Shown here: positions 27,322 to 36,379 of the stretch, piece after piece
Numbering within the stretch: position 1 is the first letter of the stretch
Layout of the letters: each line of letters begins with the position of its first letter
Assembly: GCA_002332795.1 (NCBI GenBank)
Contig: DDBP01000111.1
Location: forward strand, 1 to 64,000
From: Anaerolineales bacterium UBA2029
Lineage (GTDB): Bacteria > Chloroflexota > Anaerolineae > Aggregatilineales > Aggregatilineaceae
Length of the DNA stretch: 64,000 nt
Direction of reading: 5' to 3'
Notes under the pieces: model-generated
Database searches by the model: none
Seen by the model: only the letters and a program-made list of their open reading frames with translations
Told to the model about the DNA's origin: nothing
Program-made: the position numbers and the translations under genes

Positions 27322-28025
27322 TGTTCGAGCCGTGCCTGGGTCTGACGGGCGCGCTCGCACAGCCGGCTGCCACCAGCGGACAGCCACTCGGCAAGGGTGG
27401 GACTGGCCGGCAGGCCGGACTTTGCTTCGGCGTAGATGCGCGCTCCCCAATAATAGTAGCGGCGAGTCTCCGCAGACCAGGCCGCCCAGCCATCGTCAAT
27501 GACCCCATGTCCGCCGTTGTATCCGGCCAGGGCCAAACCAGCGTGACCGTTGGCAAGGCGCAGACCGGTGAGCAAATAGGACAGGCCGCGCCGGGCGTTG
27601 GTCTGTACATCGAGCATGTCCTCACCGGGATCGAAATGGAACGGCATTACCTGGAACAAGCCCTGCGCGCCCGCTGGCGAGGCCACGGAGGGGTCTCCGC
27701 AGCTTTCGATCTGGATCAGCGTCGCGATCAGGTTCGGGTCAACCTGATATACTGCTGCCCAGGCCTGGATCAAGGGAGTCCAGTACAGCACTTCATTGGT
27801 AAAGACGCTCGCCAGCGGAGACTGCGCTGCCTGTGGCCCGATGGGCGAGTCGGCGTAGTAGATGGTCTGGTCGGCTACCACAGCCCGCGCATCTCCGGCA
27901 AGGTATCCCCATAGTAAGGCTGTCCCCAGCGTGATGACGAAGCCCAGGGTTGCGCAAAGCAGCAAAACGCCTGCGCCGAGAAGCAGGGGAAGGGTGCGCA
28001 CTCTCACGTGATTTCTCCCAGTCAT
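27282..28025 (-). CDS. Membrane-anchored lytic transglycosylase (SLT domain)
   Basis: 247 residues. An N-terminal membrane helix (about 12-40) is followed by an SLT/goose-lysozyme-like domain. LIATLIQIESCGDPSVASPAG near 99-119 carries the catalytic Glu, followed by GAQGLFQVMPFHF and ALAGYNGG, the classic three SLT blocks. It should cleave the MurNAc-GlcNAc bond of peptidoglycan at the outer face of the membrane. ATG 28025 is used; a GTG at 28007 with GGGAG 7 nt upstream is an equally reasonable start and would shorten the cytoplasmic lead by six residues. Confidence 0.9.
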   Translation of the reverse strand: MTGRNHVRVRTLPLLLGAGVLLLCATLGFVITLGTALLWGYLAGDARAVVADQTIYYADSPIGPQAAQSPLASVFTNEVLYWTPLIQAWAAVYQVDPNLIATLIQIESCGDPSVASPAGAQGLFQVMPFHFDPGEDMLDVQTNARRGLSYLLTGLRLANGHAGLALAGYNGGHGVIDDGWAAWSAETRRYYYWGARIYAEAKSGLPASPTLAEWLSAGGSRLCERARQTQARLEQENKAQVMVAQAP

Positions 28026-28152
28026 AGAATTCGCACACCTGGTGATCGCAGTAGAACATGCGTTCTAATTCAAAGAATACCCTCGAATCGCCAACCCGTC
28101 AAGACTCTAATTATAATTGCGAATCTGGGTTGCCTGGCGCGTGCCAGCAGCT

Positions 28153-28181
28153 TGGACAATGGTAGCTCAATTCTGTAGAAT
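28153..28181 (+). promoter_or_regulatory. Promoter of trmFO
   Basis: TGGACA (28153-28158), 17 nt, TAGAAT (28176-28181), about 57 nt before the chosen start. Confidence 0.65.
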
Positions 28182-28237
28182 CGAAAATGCTGTGTGCGCA
28201 CTGGAACAGGTGGCTGGAATAAGGGGTGAACGCTGTG

Positions 28238-29569
28238 ATGGCCCATGCAAAGGCAGTGCAGGTGATTGGGGGAGGGCTGGCTGGTTCAGAAGCAGCCTGG
28301 CAACTGGCACAGCGTGGCATTCCCGTCGTCCTATACGAGATGCGCCCGTTGCGCATGACTCCAGCCCATCAGACAGATCAACTGGCCGAACTGGTGTGCA
28401 GCAATTCCCTTGGCTCCGATCTCCCCGATCGTGCTCCTGGCGTGCTCAAGTGGGAACTGCGACGCCTGGGGTCGCTGTTGATGGCCTGCGCCGATCAGGC
28501 TGTGGTACCTGCGGGAGGTGCGCTGGCCGTTGACCGCACCGTATTCGCGTCCCTGGTGACCGGGCGCTTGAGCAGCCATCCTCTGATCACGGTGGTGCGC
28601 GAAGAGGTCACCCGTATTCCGGAGGGGCCCTGTATCATCGCCACCGGCCCGCTCACAGCCCCATCTTTGGCCGAGGAACTGGCCCGACTGTTAGGCTCGG
28701 AGTACCTGTACTTCTATGACGCCATCGCGCCGACTGTCTATGCAGAAACGATCAATATGGATGTGGCGTTTCGGGCCAGTCGCTATGGACGCGGGGAAGA
28801 GGAGAGCGGAGACTACATCAATTGTCCGCTGACGCGCGAGGAGTACGAGCGATTCGTACAGGCCCTGCTCGAAGCTGAGCGCATCGAATTGCGAGGATTT
28901 GAGCAAGAAGACCCGCGCTTCTTTGAAGCCTGTCTGCCTGTCGAACAAATTGCAGCCAGAGGGCCTCAGTCACTGGCTTTCGGCCCGATGCGCCCGGTGG
29001 GGCTACGCGATCCACGCACTGGACGGCGCCCCTATGCGGTAGTACAGCTTCGCCAGGACGATCTGGCAGGCACTCTGTATAGTCTGGTGGGATTTCAGAC
29101 CAATCTGCGTTGGACGGAACAGCGGCGGGTCTTTCGCCTGATTCCCGGTCTGGAAAACGCCGAGTTCGCCCGCTATGGCATGATGCACCGCAACACGTTC
29201 ATCAATGCCCCCATGCATCTACGACCTACGTTGCAGTACCGACAGCGCGATGACCTGTTCTTCGCTGGACAGATCACCGGGGTAGAGGGGTATGTCGGCA
29301 ACATAGGCACTGGCTTGCTGGCCGGGATCAATGCTGCCAACCTGCTGCAAGGCAAACCGCTATGGGAGCTGCCCCCGACGACCATGTTGGGCGCGCTGTG
29401 TCACTACATCACACACGCTTCACCGCGCGATTTTCAGCCGATGAAGGCGAATTTCGGTATCATGCCTCCGCTGGAGGATGCTCCGCGCCACAAGAGCAAC
29501 CGTAAGCAAGCCTATGCCGAGCGGGCGCGGCAGGCGCTCGAAGCATTTCTGGCCCGCCACGCCTCCTGA
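28238..29569 (+). CDS. trmFO: tRNA (uracil-54) methyltransferase TrmFO, folate/FAD-dependent
   Basis: Methylates U54 in the T loop of tRNA using methylenetetrahydrofolate and FAD. About 443 residues. The FAD-binding motif [16 protein letters not shown] is at 9-24, [11 protein letters not shown] with the conserved Cys54 follows, [11 protein letters not shown] holds the second cysteine, and [23 protein letters not shown] is the family C-terminal signature. ATG 28238 was chosen because AAGGGG is 11 nt upstream; the earlier in-frame GTG at 28226 overlaps that site. Expressed from its own promoter. Confidence 0.96.
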   Translation: MAHAKAVQVIGGGLAGSEAAWQLAQRGIPVVLYEMRPLRMTPAHQTDQLAELVCSNSLGSDLPDRAPGVLKWELRRLGSLLMACADQAVVPAGGALAVDRTVFASLVTGRLSSHPLITVVREEVTRIPEGPCIIATGPLTAPSLAEELARLLGSEYLYFYDAIAPTVYAETINMDVAFRASRYGRGEEESGDYINCPLTREEYERFVQALLEAERIELRGFEQEDPRFFEACLPVEQIAARGPQSLAFGPMRPVGLRDPRTGRRPYAVVQLRQDDLAGTLYSLVGFQTNLRWTEQRRVFRLIPGLENAEFARYGMMHRNTFINAPMHLRPTLQYRQRDDLFFAGQITGVEGYVGNIGTGLLAGINAANLLQGKPLWELPPTTMLGALCHYITHASPRDFQPMKANFGIMPPLEDAPRHKSNRKQAYAERARQALEAFLARHAS

Positions 29570-29620
29570 ACCGAGTTTCCAGGCAGCGCTAGTGAAACTA
29601 GCATACCCTTTGCGTTGGGC

Positions 29621-29626
29621 TATAAT
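29621..29626 (+). promoter_or_regulatory. -10 element of hflX
   Basis: Consensus TATAAT with a weak -35. It lies inside the longest hflX frame and so argues for the ATG at 29687. Confidence 0.55.
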
Positions 29627-29686
29627 GCCAATCGGACATCGCATGGCCATGGCCTGCCGGGCAAGGCAGGGGTTGGGACAAAGCCG

Positions 29687-31021
29687 ATGGATTCTGCCGA
29701 ACGTGGCTCAAGCCTGCACTACACACAGGCCAGTGCTGACCGGGCCTATCTGGTCGGCGTGGAGATCAGGGGGAGTCGCGCTCCGTTTTCAGTCGAGGAC
29801 TCGCTCGATGAACTGACTCTGCTGGCTCAGACGGCGGGGATACAGGTAGTTGGGCGCTCGGCGCAAAGACTGGCGCGCATTGATCCCGCGACTTTCATCG
29901 GGAAAGGCAAACTGGAGGAAATTGCCCTGGCATTGCCCGCGGTCGGCGCGAACCTGGTGATTTTCGACGACGAACTGTCACCGCGTCATCAGCGCGAGAT
30001 AGAAAAGGTGTTGGGCGAGGACATCCGGGTGCTGGATCGCTCGGCGCTGATTCTGGATATCTTCGCGCAACATGCACGCACGCGGGAGGGCGCGTTACAG
30101 GTTGAGCTGGCGCAATACGAATACCGCCTGCCACGGCTGACGCGGCAATGGACGCACCTGGCACGTCAGGTCGGCGGCGCAGTAGCTCGTGGCGGGGCTG
30201 GAGGAGTGGGGTTGCGCGGGCCGGGTGAAACGCAATTGGAAGTGGATCGGCGTGAAATCTCCCGTCGCATTGCTCGGTTGCGCGAGGAACTGGAAGCGGT
30301 GCGAGCGCATCGTTTGCGCCATCGCCAGCAACGAGTCCGGTCGGGCATTCCCACTGTGGCGCTGGTAGGTTACACCAACGCTGGCAAGTCAACCTTGCTG
30401 AACGCTCTGTCAGGAGCCGATGTCTACGTGGCCGATCAGTTGTTCGCCACCCTTGATCCCACTGTCCGTCGGGTGGAATTGGCCAATGGCCGCGAGATTC
30501 TGATTTCCGATACGGTAGGCTTCATCCAGAAGCTACCGGTGACGTTGGTTGCTGCATTTCGGGCGACACTGGAGGAGATCACCGATGCCGATCTCCTGCT
30601 GCACGTGGTGGATGCCAGTCATCCGCGCGCCTGGGAACAGATTGATACGGTAGAGGATACGCTGGCTGAACTGGAGGCGACGCGCATTCCTAAGATATTG
30701 GTGCTCAACAAGATTGATCGCGGGGATTGCTGCCAGGACTTTGACTTCGGAGCGCTGGGGTATCGCGATGTAGTGCGTGTGTCGGCGCTGCAGGGCTGGG
30801 GGATGGACGAATTACGTTCCGCCATTACCAGAGTGTTGCTGGAAGACCTGGTCATGCTGCGGCTGCTGATTCCCTATCAGGCGGGTGAATGGATCGCGGC
30901 TGTACACAGTCGTGGCGTAATTGTGAAAGAAGATCATACAGAATCCGGTATTGAGGTTGTTGCGCGCGTTCCCAACTGGCTCGCCGGGCGCCTGGAACAG
31001 GCCGGGCTGGTCGCCCACTGA
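29687..31021 (+). CDS. hflX: Ribosome-associated GTPase HflX
   Basis: A 444-residue GTPase that splits stalled or hibernating 70S ribosomes. The N-terminal HflX domain includes IGKGKLEEI, LDRSALILDIFAQHARTREG and GLRGPGETQLE (about 175-185), followed by a coiled-coil hairpin. The G domain has GYTNAGKST (G1, 228-236), DTVG (G3) and NKID (G4). The start at 29687 (MDSAERG) is preferred because a promoter -10 lies at 29621, downstream of the longer frame's first codon. A small membrane protein follows after 21 nt. Confidence 0.95.
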   Translation: MDSAERGSSLHYTQASADRAYLVGVEIRGSRAPFSVEDSLDELTLLAQTAGIQVVGRSAQRLARIDPATFIGKGKLEEIALALPAVGANLVIFDDELSPRHQREIEKVLGEDIRVLDRSALILDIFAQHARTREGALQVELAQYEYRLPRLTRQWTHLARQVGGAVARGGAGGVGLRGPGETQLEVDRREISRRIARLREELEAVRAHRLRHRQQRVRSGIPTVALVGYTNAGKSTLLNALSGADVYVADQLFATLDPTVRRVELANGREILISDTVGFIQKLPVTLVAAFRATLEEITDADLLLHVVDASHPRAWEQIDTVEDTLAELEATRIPKILVLNKIDRGDCCQDFDFGALGYRDVVRVSALQGWGMDELRSAITRVLLEDLVMLRLLIPYQAGEWIAAVHSRGVIVKEDHTESGIEVVARVPNWLAGRLEQAGLVAH

Positions 31022-31042
31022 ACACATTGGGAGGCGAACTCG

Positions 31043-31426
31043 ATGTATGCGATTGGGTGGGGAATCCGTCTGATCTTGCTTCCCTTTACCTTGATCGGGC
31101 AGGGGGCAAGCAAGCTGGGCAGCTTGCTATTCGGCCCCCTGGTGCGGCGCTTCGACACCTCTCCCCGCTGGAGCCAGACGATCAACAGTCTGTCGTCGTC
31201 CATGGCCACGCAGCGAGGGTTGTTGTTGCTCATAGGCACGGCGATTGTTGTGATAAGCCTGGTGGTCAGTGCCCTGGTCATCGTCTTGCTGGTCGCCCAA
31301 GGACACTTTGACCGGGCGCTGTACTGGCTGTGTCTTCCTGCGGCATTGCTTCATCTGGGCATCCTGTTGGGATTCACAGGTATTATGCTCGCGGTGCCGC
31401 TCGGTCAGGGCTACAAAGACCGCTGA
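31043..31426 (+). CDS. Small three-helix membrane protein of unknown function
   Basis: 127 residues with hydrophobic stretches at about 5-20 (amphipathic), 60-85 (LLLLIGTAIVVISLVVSALVIVLLV) and 93-118. No catalytic motif. GGGAGG upstream of the ATG is a good ribosome site. It follows hflX by 21 nt and is probably co-transcribed. No family recognised. Confidence 0.75.
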   Translation: MYAIGWGIRLILLPFTLIGQGASKLGSLLFGPLVRRFDTSPRWSQTINSLSSSMATQRGLLLLIGTAIVVISLVVSALVIVLLVAQGHFDRALYWLCLPAALLHLGILLGFTGIMLAVPLGQGYKDR

Positions 31427-31455
31427 CTTCCTCTGTCACCCCAATCCTCTAATCG

Positions 31456-32571
31456 CTAATCGGCGTCAGAGCTGGCAGGATTGGGCGGTAATCCAACTTT
31501 CCGCGCTGCCTCATCCACACGCAGCGGATCAGTGTGAGCGTAGTAAGCGCGGGTGGTCTCCACCGAACGATGCCCCAGGTAGTCCTGCACCACGTCCAGA
31601 GGATAACCCGCGTTGAGCAGTTGTGTGGCGCGCCAGTGCCGGAAGTCGTGCGGAGTGATGTTGCCCAGCCCTAAGGCTCGCGCTGCGCGCTGGACGACGC
31701 GCCACGCAACGACGCGGCTCATGCGAACGCCATCAAAACGGCGATCGTGGCTGACAAACAGCGGCACCTTGCCGCTTCGTGTCGCACGCAGGAAAGCTCC
31801 GCGGCGCTCGATATAGGTGCGGATGGCGGGCAACGAGTCGTAGAAGCGCAGGGCGTAGACGTGTCCGCCTTTGCCGCGCACTTCGATGCGGAGCACCTGG
31901 TCCTGTTGAAGGGCGCGCGCGGGGAAATCGTCGAGATTCAGGCTCAGTATCTCACTGATGCGGCCCCCGGACTCGGCCAGCGCGCGCACCAGGGCGCAGT
32001 TACGCAGGCGTGTCAATTCCCAGCGCTCGATGCGCTCTGGGTCGGCATCGGGTCGGTCGAGGGCACGAGGTCGCTGCAGGTGATCGTAGTAGTAGATCAC
32101 TTCTTCGATATGCGCCGGAGGCTGTGGAGGCCCAAAGCGGCGCGAGTGTCCGCGCAGTTCGTCGCGCACGATGCGTCTGGCATTCGCCAGGCGGAAGCCG
32201 GGCGGCAACCAGCCGTGATCGTCCATGAACTGAAACCAATTCAGCACGCCGGCAAGACGCAGCTCGACCGTAGATGGCTTGTAGGGCCGTTGGTCGCCCT
32301 GGCGTCCGGACGATGGACTGAGCATCCATTGGGCGAAGTAGAGCAAAATTGGGGCATCGCCTTCGGACAGGGCTGAGAGTGGGATATCGGCGGAGGTGAC
32401 GGCCTGATAGTGGAGGATAGGTAGCATGCGCGACGCCAGATCGTCGGCCAGGAACTCTAGAAACAGATCAATGGCGCGACGGTAGGCTTCGATGGTGTGG
32501 CGAGATTTCAGAGTGGCCCGTTGCAGATACGCATCGCGGGCCTGGCCAAAGGTGATGGGCGTGCGCGACAT
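31456..32571 (-). CDS. Tyrosine recombinase, single-Xer candidate (XerS/XerH-like in layout)
   Basis: 371 residues. The N-terminal SAM-like core-binding domain spans about 10-125. The catalytic domain has the complete set: Arg204 (SGGRISE), Lys234 (GKGGH), His308 and Arg311 (TPHDFRHW), His334 (LGHRS) and Tyr343 (TTRAYYAH). A charged insertion of about 25 residues at 165-190 sets it apart from XerC/XerD, which are near 300 residues. ATG 32571 has GGAG 10 nt upstream; a GTG at 32601 is less likely. No excisionase, attachment-site duplication or phage gene is nearby. A dif-like site lies 42 bp upstream. A chromosomal dimer-resolving recombinase is the best reading; a decayed integrative element is the alternative. 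Confidence 0.9.
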   Translation of the reverse strand: MSRTPITFGQARDAYLQRATLKSRHTIEAYRRAIDLFLEFLADDLASRMLPILHYQAVTSADIPLSALSEGDAPILLYFAQWMLSPSSGRQGDQRPYKPSTVELRLAGVLNWFQFMDDHGWLPPGFRLANARRIVRDELRGHSRRFGPPQPPAHIEEVIYYYDHLQRPRALDRPDADPERIERWELTRLRNCALVRALAESGGRISEILSLNLDDFPARALQQDQVLRIEVRGKGGHVYALRFYDSLPAIRTYIERRGAFLRATRSGKVPLFVSHDRRFDGVRMSRVVAWRVVQRAARALGLGNITPHDFRHWRATQLLNAGYPLDVVQDYLGHRSVETTRAYYAHTDPLRVDEAARKVGLPPNPASSDAD

Positions 32572-32612
32572 GGCATCATTCTCCGATCTGTTCTCGTCCA
32601 CTCAATGACTAT

Positions 32613-32641
32613 ATTGTAACATTTCTTTGCTTATGTTACAA
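32613..32641 (-). promoter_or_regulatory. Promoter of the tyrosine recombinase, overlapping an inverted repeat
   Basis: On the minus strand, TTGTAA (32641-32636), 17 nt, TACAAT (32618-32613). The two hexamers fall in the two arms of the inverted repeat at 32614-32641. Confidence 0.6.
32614..32641. other. dif-like 11-6-11 inverted repeat (candidate Xer recombination site or operator)
   Basis: The left arm TTGTAACATTT (32614-32624) and right arm TTATGTTACAA (32631-32641) are inverted repeats matching at 9 of 11 positions, perfect over the outer 9, around a 6-bp centre CTTTGC. Two 11-bp arms and a 6-bp centre is the dif geometry. The right arm shares its first 8 bases with the XerD arm of dif (TTATGTTAAAT). 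It lies 42 bp upstream of an intact recombinase gene. The rest of 32572-32782 shows nothing else. Confidence 0.5.
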
Positions 32642-32782
32642 ATATTGATAGGCGTAGCGCATTCGTCGTGGAGCTGTACCCCCTGCTCCTTTGCCGGGCT
32701 GCAACTGTGCGCCAGTTCCTTCTTCCTCGCCGTCGCCCTGTTTCGCCTGTTCTTGAGAGATATCCTACGATATGGACCGTCT

Positions 32783-33328
32783 TTACTTCATTTGCCATAT
32801 TACTTCGGGCATATTGGCGGCGTGATTCGCGTAACGAGCGGCTACGAACAGCCAGTCCGACAGGCGATTCAGATAGCGCAGGGTTTCCCCGTTGATCTCC
32901 TCGCTGTCCTGCAACGCCACCACCCAACGCTCGGCTCGGCGGCAAATCGTCCGTGCCTGATGTAACAGAGCCGCGCAGAGCGTGCCACCAGGCAAGATGA
33001 AGTGCTTCAGTGGAGGCAACTGAGCGTCCCATTCGTCAATCTCTGTTTCCAGGGCGGTCGTAAGCTGCGCAGACACACGGACTACGTAGTTGCTGGCCGC
33101 CTCCAACGGCGTGGCAAGATCGGCGCCCACGATGAATAGCTCGCCCTGGACGCGCTGCAGAGGTGCAGTGAGCGCTTCTGGTGTCCCTCCTGCCAACACC
33201 ACGCCCAGCACGGAATTCAGCTCATCCACCGTGCCGTAGGCGTGCAGGCGTGCATGGTTTTTACTAACGCGGCCACCAGCAAAGAGGGCCGTCTTGCCTT
33301 CGTCGCCTCCGCGAGTATAGATTTTCAT
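32783..33328 (-). CDS. PduO-type corrinoid adenosyltransferase
   Basis: 181 residues. Transfers adenosyl from ATP to cob(I)alamin to make coenzyme B12. It opens with MKIYTRGGDEGKTALF, the ATP-binding motif of PduO-type enzymes, and has YGTVDELNSVLGV, ARTICRRAERWV and YLNRLSDWLFVAARY, all hallmarks of the trimeric family. The ATG overlaps the stop of the sensor kinase gene by 4 nt (ATGA), which indicates co-translation with a signalling operon. No B12-dependent enzyme or cobalamin riboswitch was seen close by. Confidence 0.93.
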   Translation of the reverse strand: MKIYTRGGDEGKTALFAGGRVSKNHARLHAYGTVDELNSVLGVVLAGGTPEALTAPLQRVQGELFIVGADLATPLEAASNYVVRVSAQLTTALETEIDEWDAQLPPLKHFILPGGTLCAALLHQARTICRRAERWVVALQDSEEINGETLRYLNRLSDWLFVAARYANHAANMPEVIWQMK

Positions 33329-35580
33329 GGGGAACTCCTCTGCAATTCTGTGAGCTGCGGGGTGACCGTGCGCATTCCTGCGGGCAATATCACCGTGACC
33401 GTAGTCCCCTGCCCCGGTATACTATCGAGATAGACTTCGCCGCCGTGACGTTCCACCACTACCTTGACCAACGCCAGACCGAGACCCGACCCGCCGATTT
33501 CTCCAGGAAGACGTTGCTTGCCACGGTAGAAGCGTTCGAAGACGTGCGGCAAGTCTTCCGGCGCTATCCCGACACCTGTATCGCGGACAATCACATAGAC
33601 GAGACCTTCGTAGGAGAGCGCCTCGATGTCTACCCGCCCGCCCGGCTGTGTGAACTTGATGGCGTTGTCCACGATGTTGGCGAAAGCCTGCGTCAGTTGC
33701 TGCGCGTCTCCCCAGACGGACGGCAGCGTGTCCCCAATGTGCAGGTCCAGAGTGATCTGCCGCTCGCGTGCCGAGGGGGCCATATCCACGGCGACCCGTC
33801 CCAGCAGGTTGGCCATGTCGCACTCTTCACTCACGCGCCGCCCTGCCCCGGCCCGCTCCAGATCAAGGATACCGTTGATCAGGCGATACATGCGTGAAAG
33901 CTGCAACCAGATTGCACTGATATACTCCCGCATCTCCGCGGTGAAGACAGCCTCGCCGTCCTCCTGGAGCAATTCCATGTAGCTCATGGCGGCCTGCAAC
34001 GGATTTTTCAGGTCGTGACTGGTCATTTGCAGCATTTGACTTTTCAGTTTGTCTAATTCTTTTAATTCAGTAATATCATTTAACACAACCACCCATCCCT
34101 TAGGACGCGGGCGTCCCAGTCCCGCTACGTGGCAGAGGTACACGTGCCCCTGAACGTCTATCTCGTAGGTGTGCACACGCTTCTGCTTCAGGTCGCGCAG
34201 GACGGCGCGGGCACTGGCCGGCAGGTACTGGCGTGGGACGAAATCGGTCAGTTTCCAGCCGACGGGGTCAACATTAGCCTGCAGCAACGTCTTCGCTGCC
34301 GGGTTGGCGAAGATGATCCGATAACGCCGATCCAGGGCAATGACTGGATTTTCGGTGCTGGTGAGCACCGCCTCAAGCTGACTCTTGGCGGTTGCCAGGT
34401 CGGTCAGCAATTCGCGTTCAGCCTCGAACAGACGACTGTTGGTAATCGCCACGGCTGCCTGTGGGCCGAGCAACTCCAGCAAGCGCAGGTCTTCCTGATC
34501 GAAGAGCCGCCCCTGGCGTCCCTGCACGACTAACAGCACGCCGACTACCTCCCCACCAAACACAAGCGGCGCGCACAGCACCGCGCCGAATGTTTCTCTG
34601 GCCAGTGGTAAGTCCGGTTCGCCGGCCCATTCGCGCCCATAGTGCTCCAGACGACGGGCGCGCTTGTCGCTGGCTACGGTGCCCACGATCCCCTGCCCCA
34701 CACGCATTGTGGTGCCAACGAACTGTTCGGGCATGTTGAAGACAGCCGCCAGGGTCAGCGTGTCATCGCGCTTGAGATAGATCGCCGCTCCATCTGCCCC
34801 CAACAGTTCGGCGGCCTGAGCGGCGATGGCTGCCAGCGTTTCGTTGAGACGAAGTCGGCTGCTGATAGCAAGCCCTACATCGCGCACCGCTTCGAGTTGC
34901 CTGGCACGCCCCAGCAGAGGCAGCATGATTTGCTGACGTACTACGGTATAAGCCATGACCAACACCGCCGCCGCGCTTGTATCTTCGGCGATGCCCGAAC
35001 CGCGTAGGCCGGGGCTGACCAGGGCCAGACTGTGTCCGATACAATAGAGGAGAATACCATACACAATTCCGCGCGCCCGAATCTTGGCCCGGTTGCGCCA
35101 GGTGACGAATGCTGTGGCGGCATGCAAGGCCAGGAAAAGCCCGGTCTGAGGGGCACTGTAGGTGAATTGCAAAGCTCCCGCGGCGCTGATGTCGAAGGGG
35201 CGGCTGATCTCCACCACAAACAACAGGAAGAACTGATACCCTGTCACCCCTACCAGCCCCACTGTGCTGGCCAGGCGAAACAAGCGCCCTCGCACGCTCG
35301 TGATGATCACCGCGTAGATGTACAGAGCCAACCCTGCTCCAGCGTAGGCTAGATCCATGAGTCGCAGGCCCAGGCGGATCGCGTCGGCATCTGCATTCGT
35401 GTAGGCAGCCGCGCGGGCGAGCAACGAACCAGCAGCCCACAGACCCACCATGAGCAGGAAAATCGCCAGATAGCGGTTCGCGTTGCTGTGAGAATCTTGC
35501 CAGAGTGCCAGCAGTAGCAAGCCCAACGCGAAAACCAGCGTCAGGCCGTCCAGGAGGAGCACGAGGGCTGTAAGACTCAT
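33325..35580 (-). CDS. Membrane sensor histidine kinase (7TM-GAF-PAS-HisKA-HATPase)
   Basis: 751 residues. Six or seven membrane helices occupy about 1-215, matching the HisKA_7TM sensor module. GAF (about 240-385), PAS (about 400-500), HisKA with His522 in MTSHDLKNPLQ and HATPase_c (IVDNAIKF, VRDTGVGIA, GGSGLGLALV) follow. It probably phosphorylates the response regulator encoded 19 nt upstream. The input signal is not evident; the fused GAF and PAS domains suggest a second, cytoplasmic ligand. It overlaps the adenosyltransferase gene. Confidence 0.94.
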   Translation of the reverse strand: MSLTALVLLLDGLTLVFALGLLLLALWQDSHSNANRYLAIFLLMVGLWAAGSLLARAAAYTNADADAIRLGLRLMDLAYAGAGLALYIYAVIITSVRGRLFRLASTVGLVGVTGYQFFLLFVVEISRPFDISAAGALQFTYSAPQTGLFLALHAATAFVTWRNRAKIRARGIVYGILLYCIGHSLALVSPGLRGSGIAEDTSAAAVLVMAYTVVRQQIMLPLLGRARQLEAVRDVGLAISSRLRLNETLAAIAAQAAELLGADGAAIYLKRDDTLTLAAVFNMPEQFVGTTMRVGQGIVGTVASDKRARRLEHYGREWAGEPDLPLARETFGAVLCAPLVFGGEVVGVLLVVQGRQGRLFDQEDLRLLELLGPQAAVAITNSRLFEAERELLTDLATAKSQLEAVLTSTENPVIALDRRYRIIFANPAAKTLLQANVDPVGWKLTDFVPRQYLPASARAVLRDLKQKRVHTYEIDVQGHVYLCHVAGLGRPRPKGWVVVLNDITELKELDKLKSQMLQMTSHDLKNPLQAAMSYMELLQEDGEAVFTAEMREYISAIWLQLSRMYRLINGILDLERAGAGRRVSEECDMANLLGRVAVDMAPSARERQITLDLHIGDTLPSVWGDAQQLTQAFANIVDNAIKFTQPGGRVDIEALSYEGLVYVIVRDTGVGIAPEDLPHVFERFYRGKQRLPGEIGGSGLGLALVKVVVERHGGEVYLDSIPGQGTTVTVILPAGMRTVTPQLTELQRSSP

Positions 35581-35599
35581 GATGGTCGTCGGTGGCGAG

Positions 35600-36310
35600 T
35601 TATCTGCGCAGGAAGCTGCCCTGTTTTTCGAAGCGATAGCCGACGCGATGCTCGGTCTGAATATAGGTCGGATTGGCCGGGTCTGGCTCGATCTTGCGGC
35701 GCAACTGACTGATATAGACGCGGGGGTAGTATACGTCGTCCACGTACTCCGGCCCCCACACCTGTTCGAGCAAGTCTCGCTGCGATACCACCCGCCCGGC
35801 GTTTTCGAACAGGACCATCAATAGCTTGAACTCGGTAGGCGTCAGGTGGACTTTCTGGCCGTTGACATAGACTTGCCGACGGGGCAGGTCTATGTTCAAG
35901 TAGCCATCATTGTATCCAGACTCTACTTGCGGAGCGACCATTTGCGACCGCCGCAGCAGTGCTTTGACGCGGGCGACAAACTCGTTGAGCCGGATAGGTT
36001 TGACCAGATACTCATCGGCTCCAGCGTTCAGTCCTTCGATGATGTCCTCTTCGGTGATAGCCTGCGCCGAGAGCATCATCACTGGTGTTTCGGCTACTTC
36101 GCGGATGCGCGTGCACACAGTAAGCCCGCTCATCTCCGGCATCACGATGTCCAGTACCACCAGATCGGGCCGCTCCGAGTGAAACAGACGCAACCCCTCC
36201 AGTCCGTCTCCTGCCAGGACGACTTCGAATCCTTCGCGTTGCAGTTTGCGCCCCAACGCATCGCGAATGGCGAATTCGTCATCTACGATCAGAACTTTGG
36301 CCGTCATCAT
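35600..36310 (-). CDS. OmpR/PhoB-family response regulator
   Basis: 236 residues. The receiver domain (1-122) has the acidic pair Asp10/Asp11, phospho-acceptor Asp54 (VVLDIVMP) and the conserved Lys in YLVKPIRL. A winged-helix DNA-binding domain spans about 135-230 (HLTPTEFKLLMVLFENAG ... RVYISQLRRKIE ... RVGYRFE). The start is MMTAKV with GGGGAG upstream; the two adjacent ATGs (36310 and 36307) cannot be separated. First gene of the RR-HK-adenosyltransferase operon, 69 nt after the ribokinase gene. Confidence 0.96.
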   Translation of the reverse strand: MMTAKVLIVDDEFAIRDALGRKLQREGFEVVLAGDGLEGLRLFHSERPDLVVLDIVMPEMSGLTVCTRIREVAETPVMMLSAQAITEEDIIEGLNAGADEYLVKPIRLNEFVARVKALLRRSQMVAPQVESGYNDGYLNIDLPRRQVYVNGQKVHLTPTEFKLLMVLFENAGRVVSQRDLLEQVWGPEYVDDVYYPRVYISQLRRKIEPDPANPTYIQTEHRVGYRFEKQGSFLRR

Positions 36311-36379
36311 CTCATCTCCCCGCCTCGCCGGCAAGCTGTTGGACTTGCAGGCGCCTGATGATTCGGTCAGTAAGTCTGG

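Noticed and set aside
31456..32571. Prophage or genomic island integrase
   Set aside because: No attachment-site duplication, excisionase, phage gene or change in neighbouring gene type; flanks are housekeeping genes.
32627..32965. Plus-strand open frame opposite the adenosyltransferase, with a hydrophobic N-terminus and a promoter-like TTGTAA/TACAAA upstream
   Set aside because: It lies almost wholly antisense to a confident PduO-type gene, starts with TTG and has no ribosome site. The upstream hexamers are the symmetric side of the inverted repeat.
33325..33328. Cobalamin riboswitch near the adenosyltransferase
   Set aside because: The gene starts inside the kinase stop codon, leaving no leader, and no B12-box-like sequence was recognised upstream of the operon.
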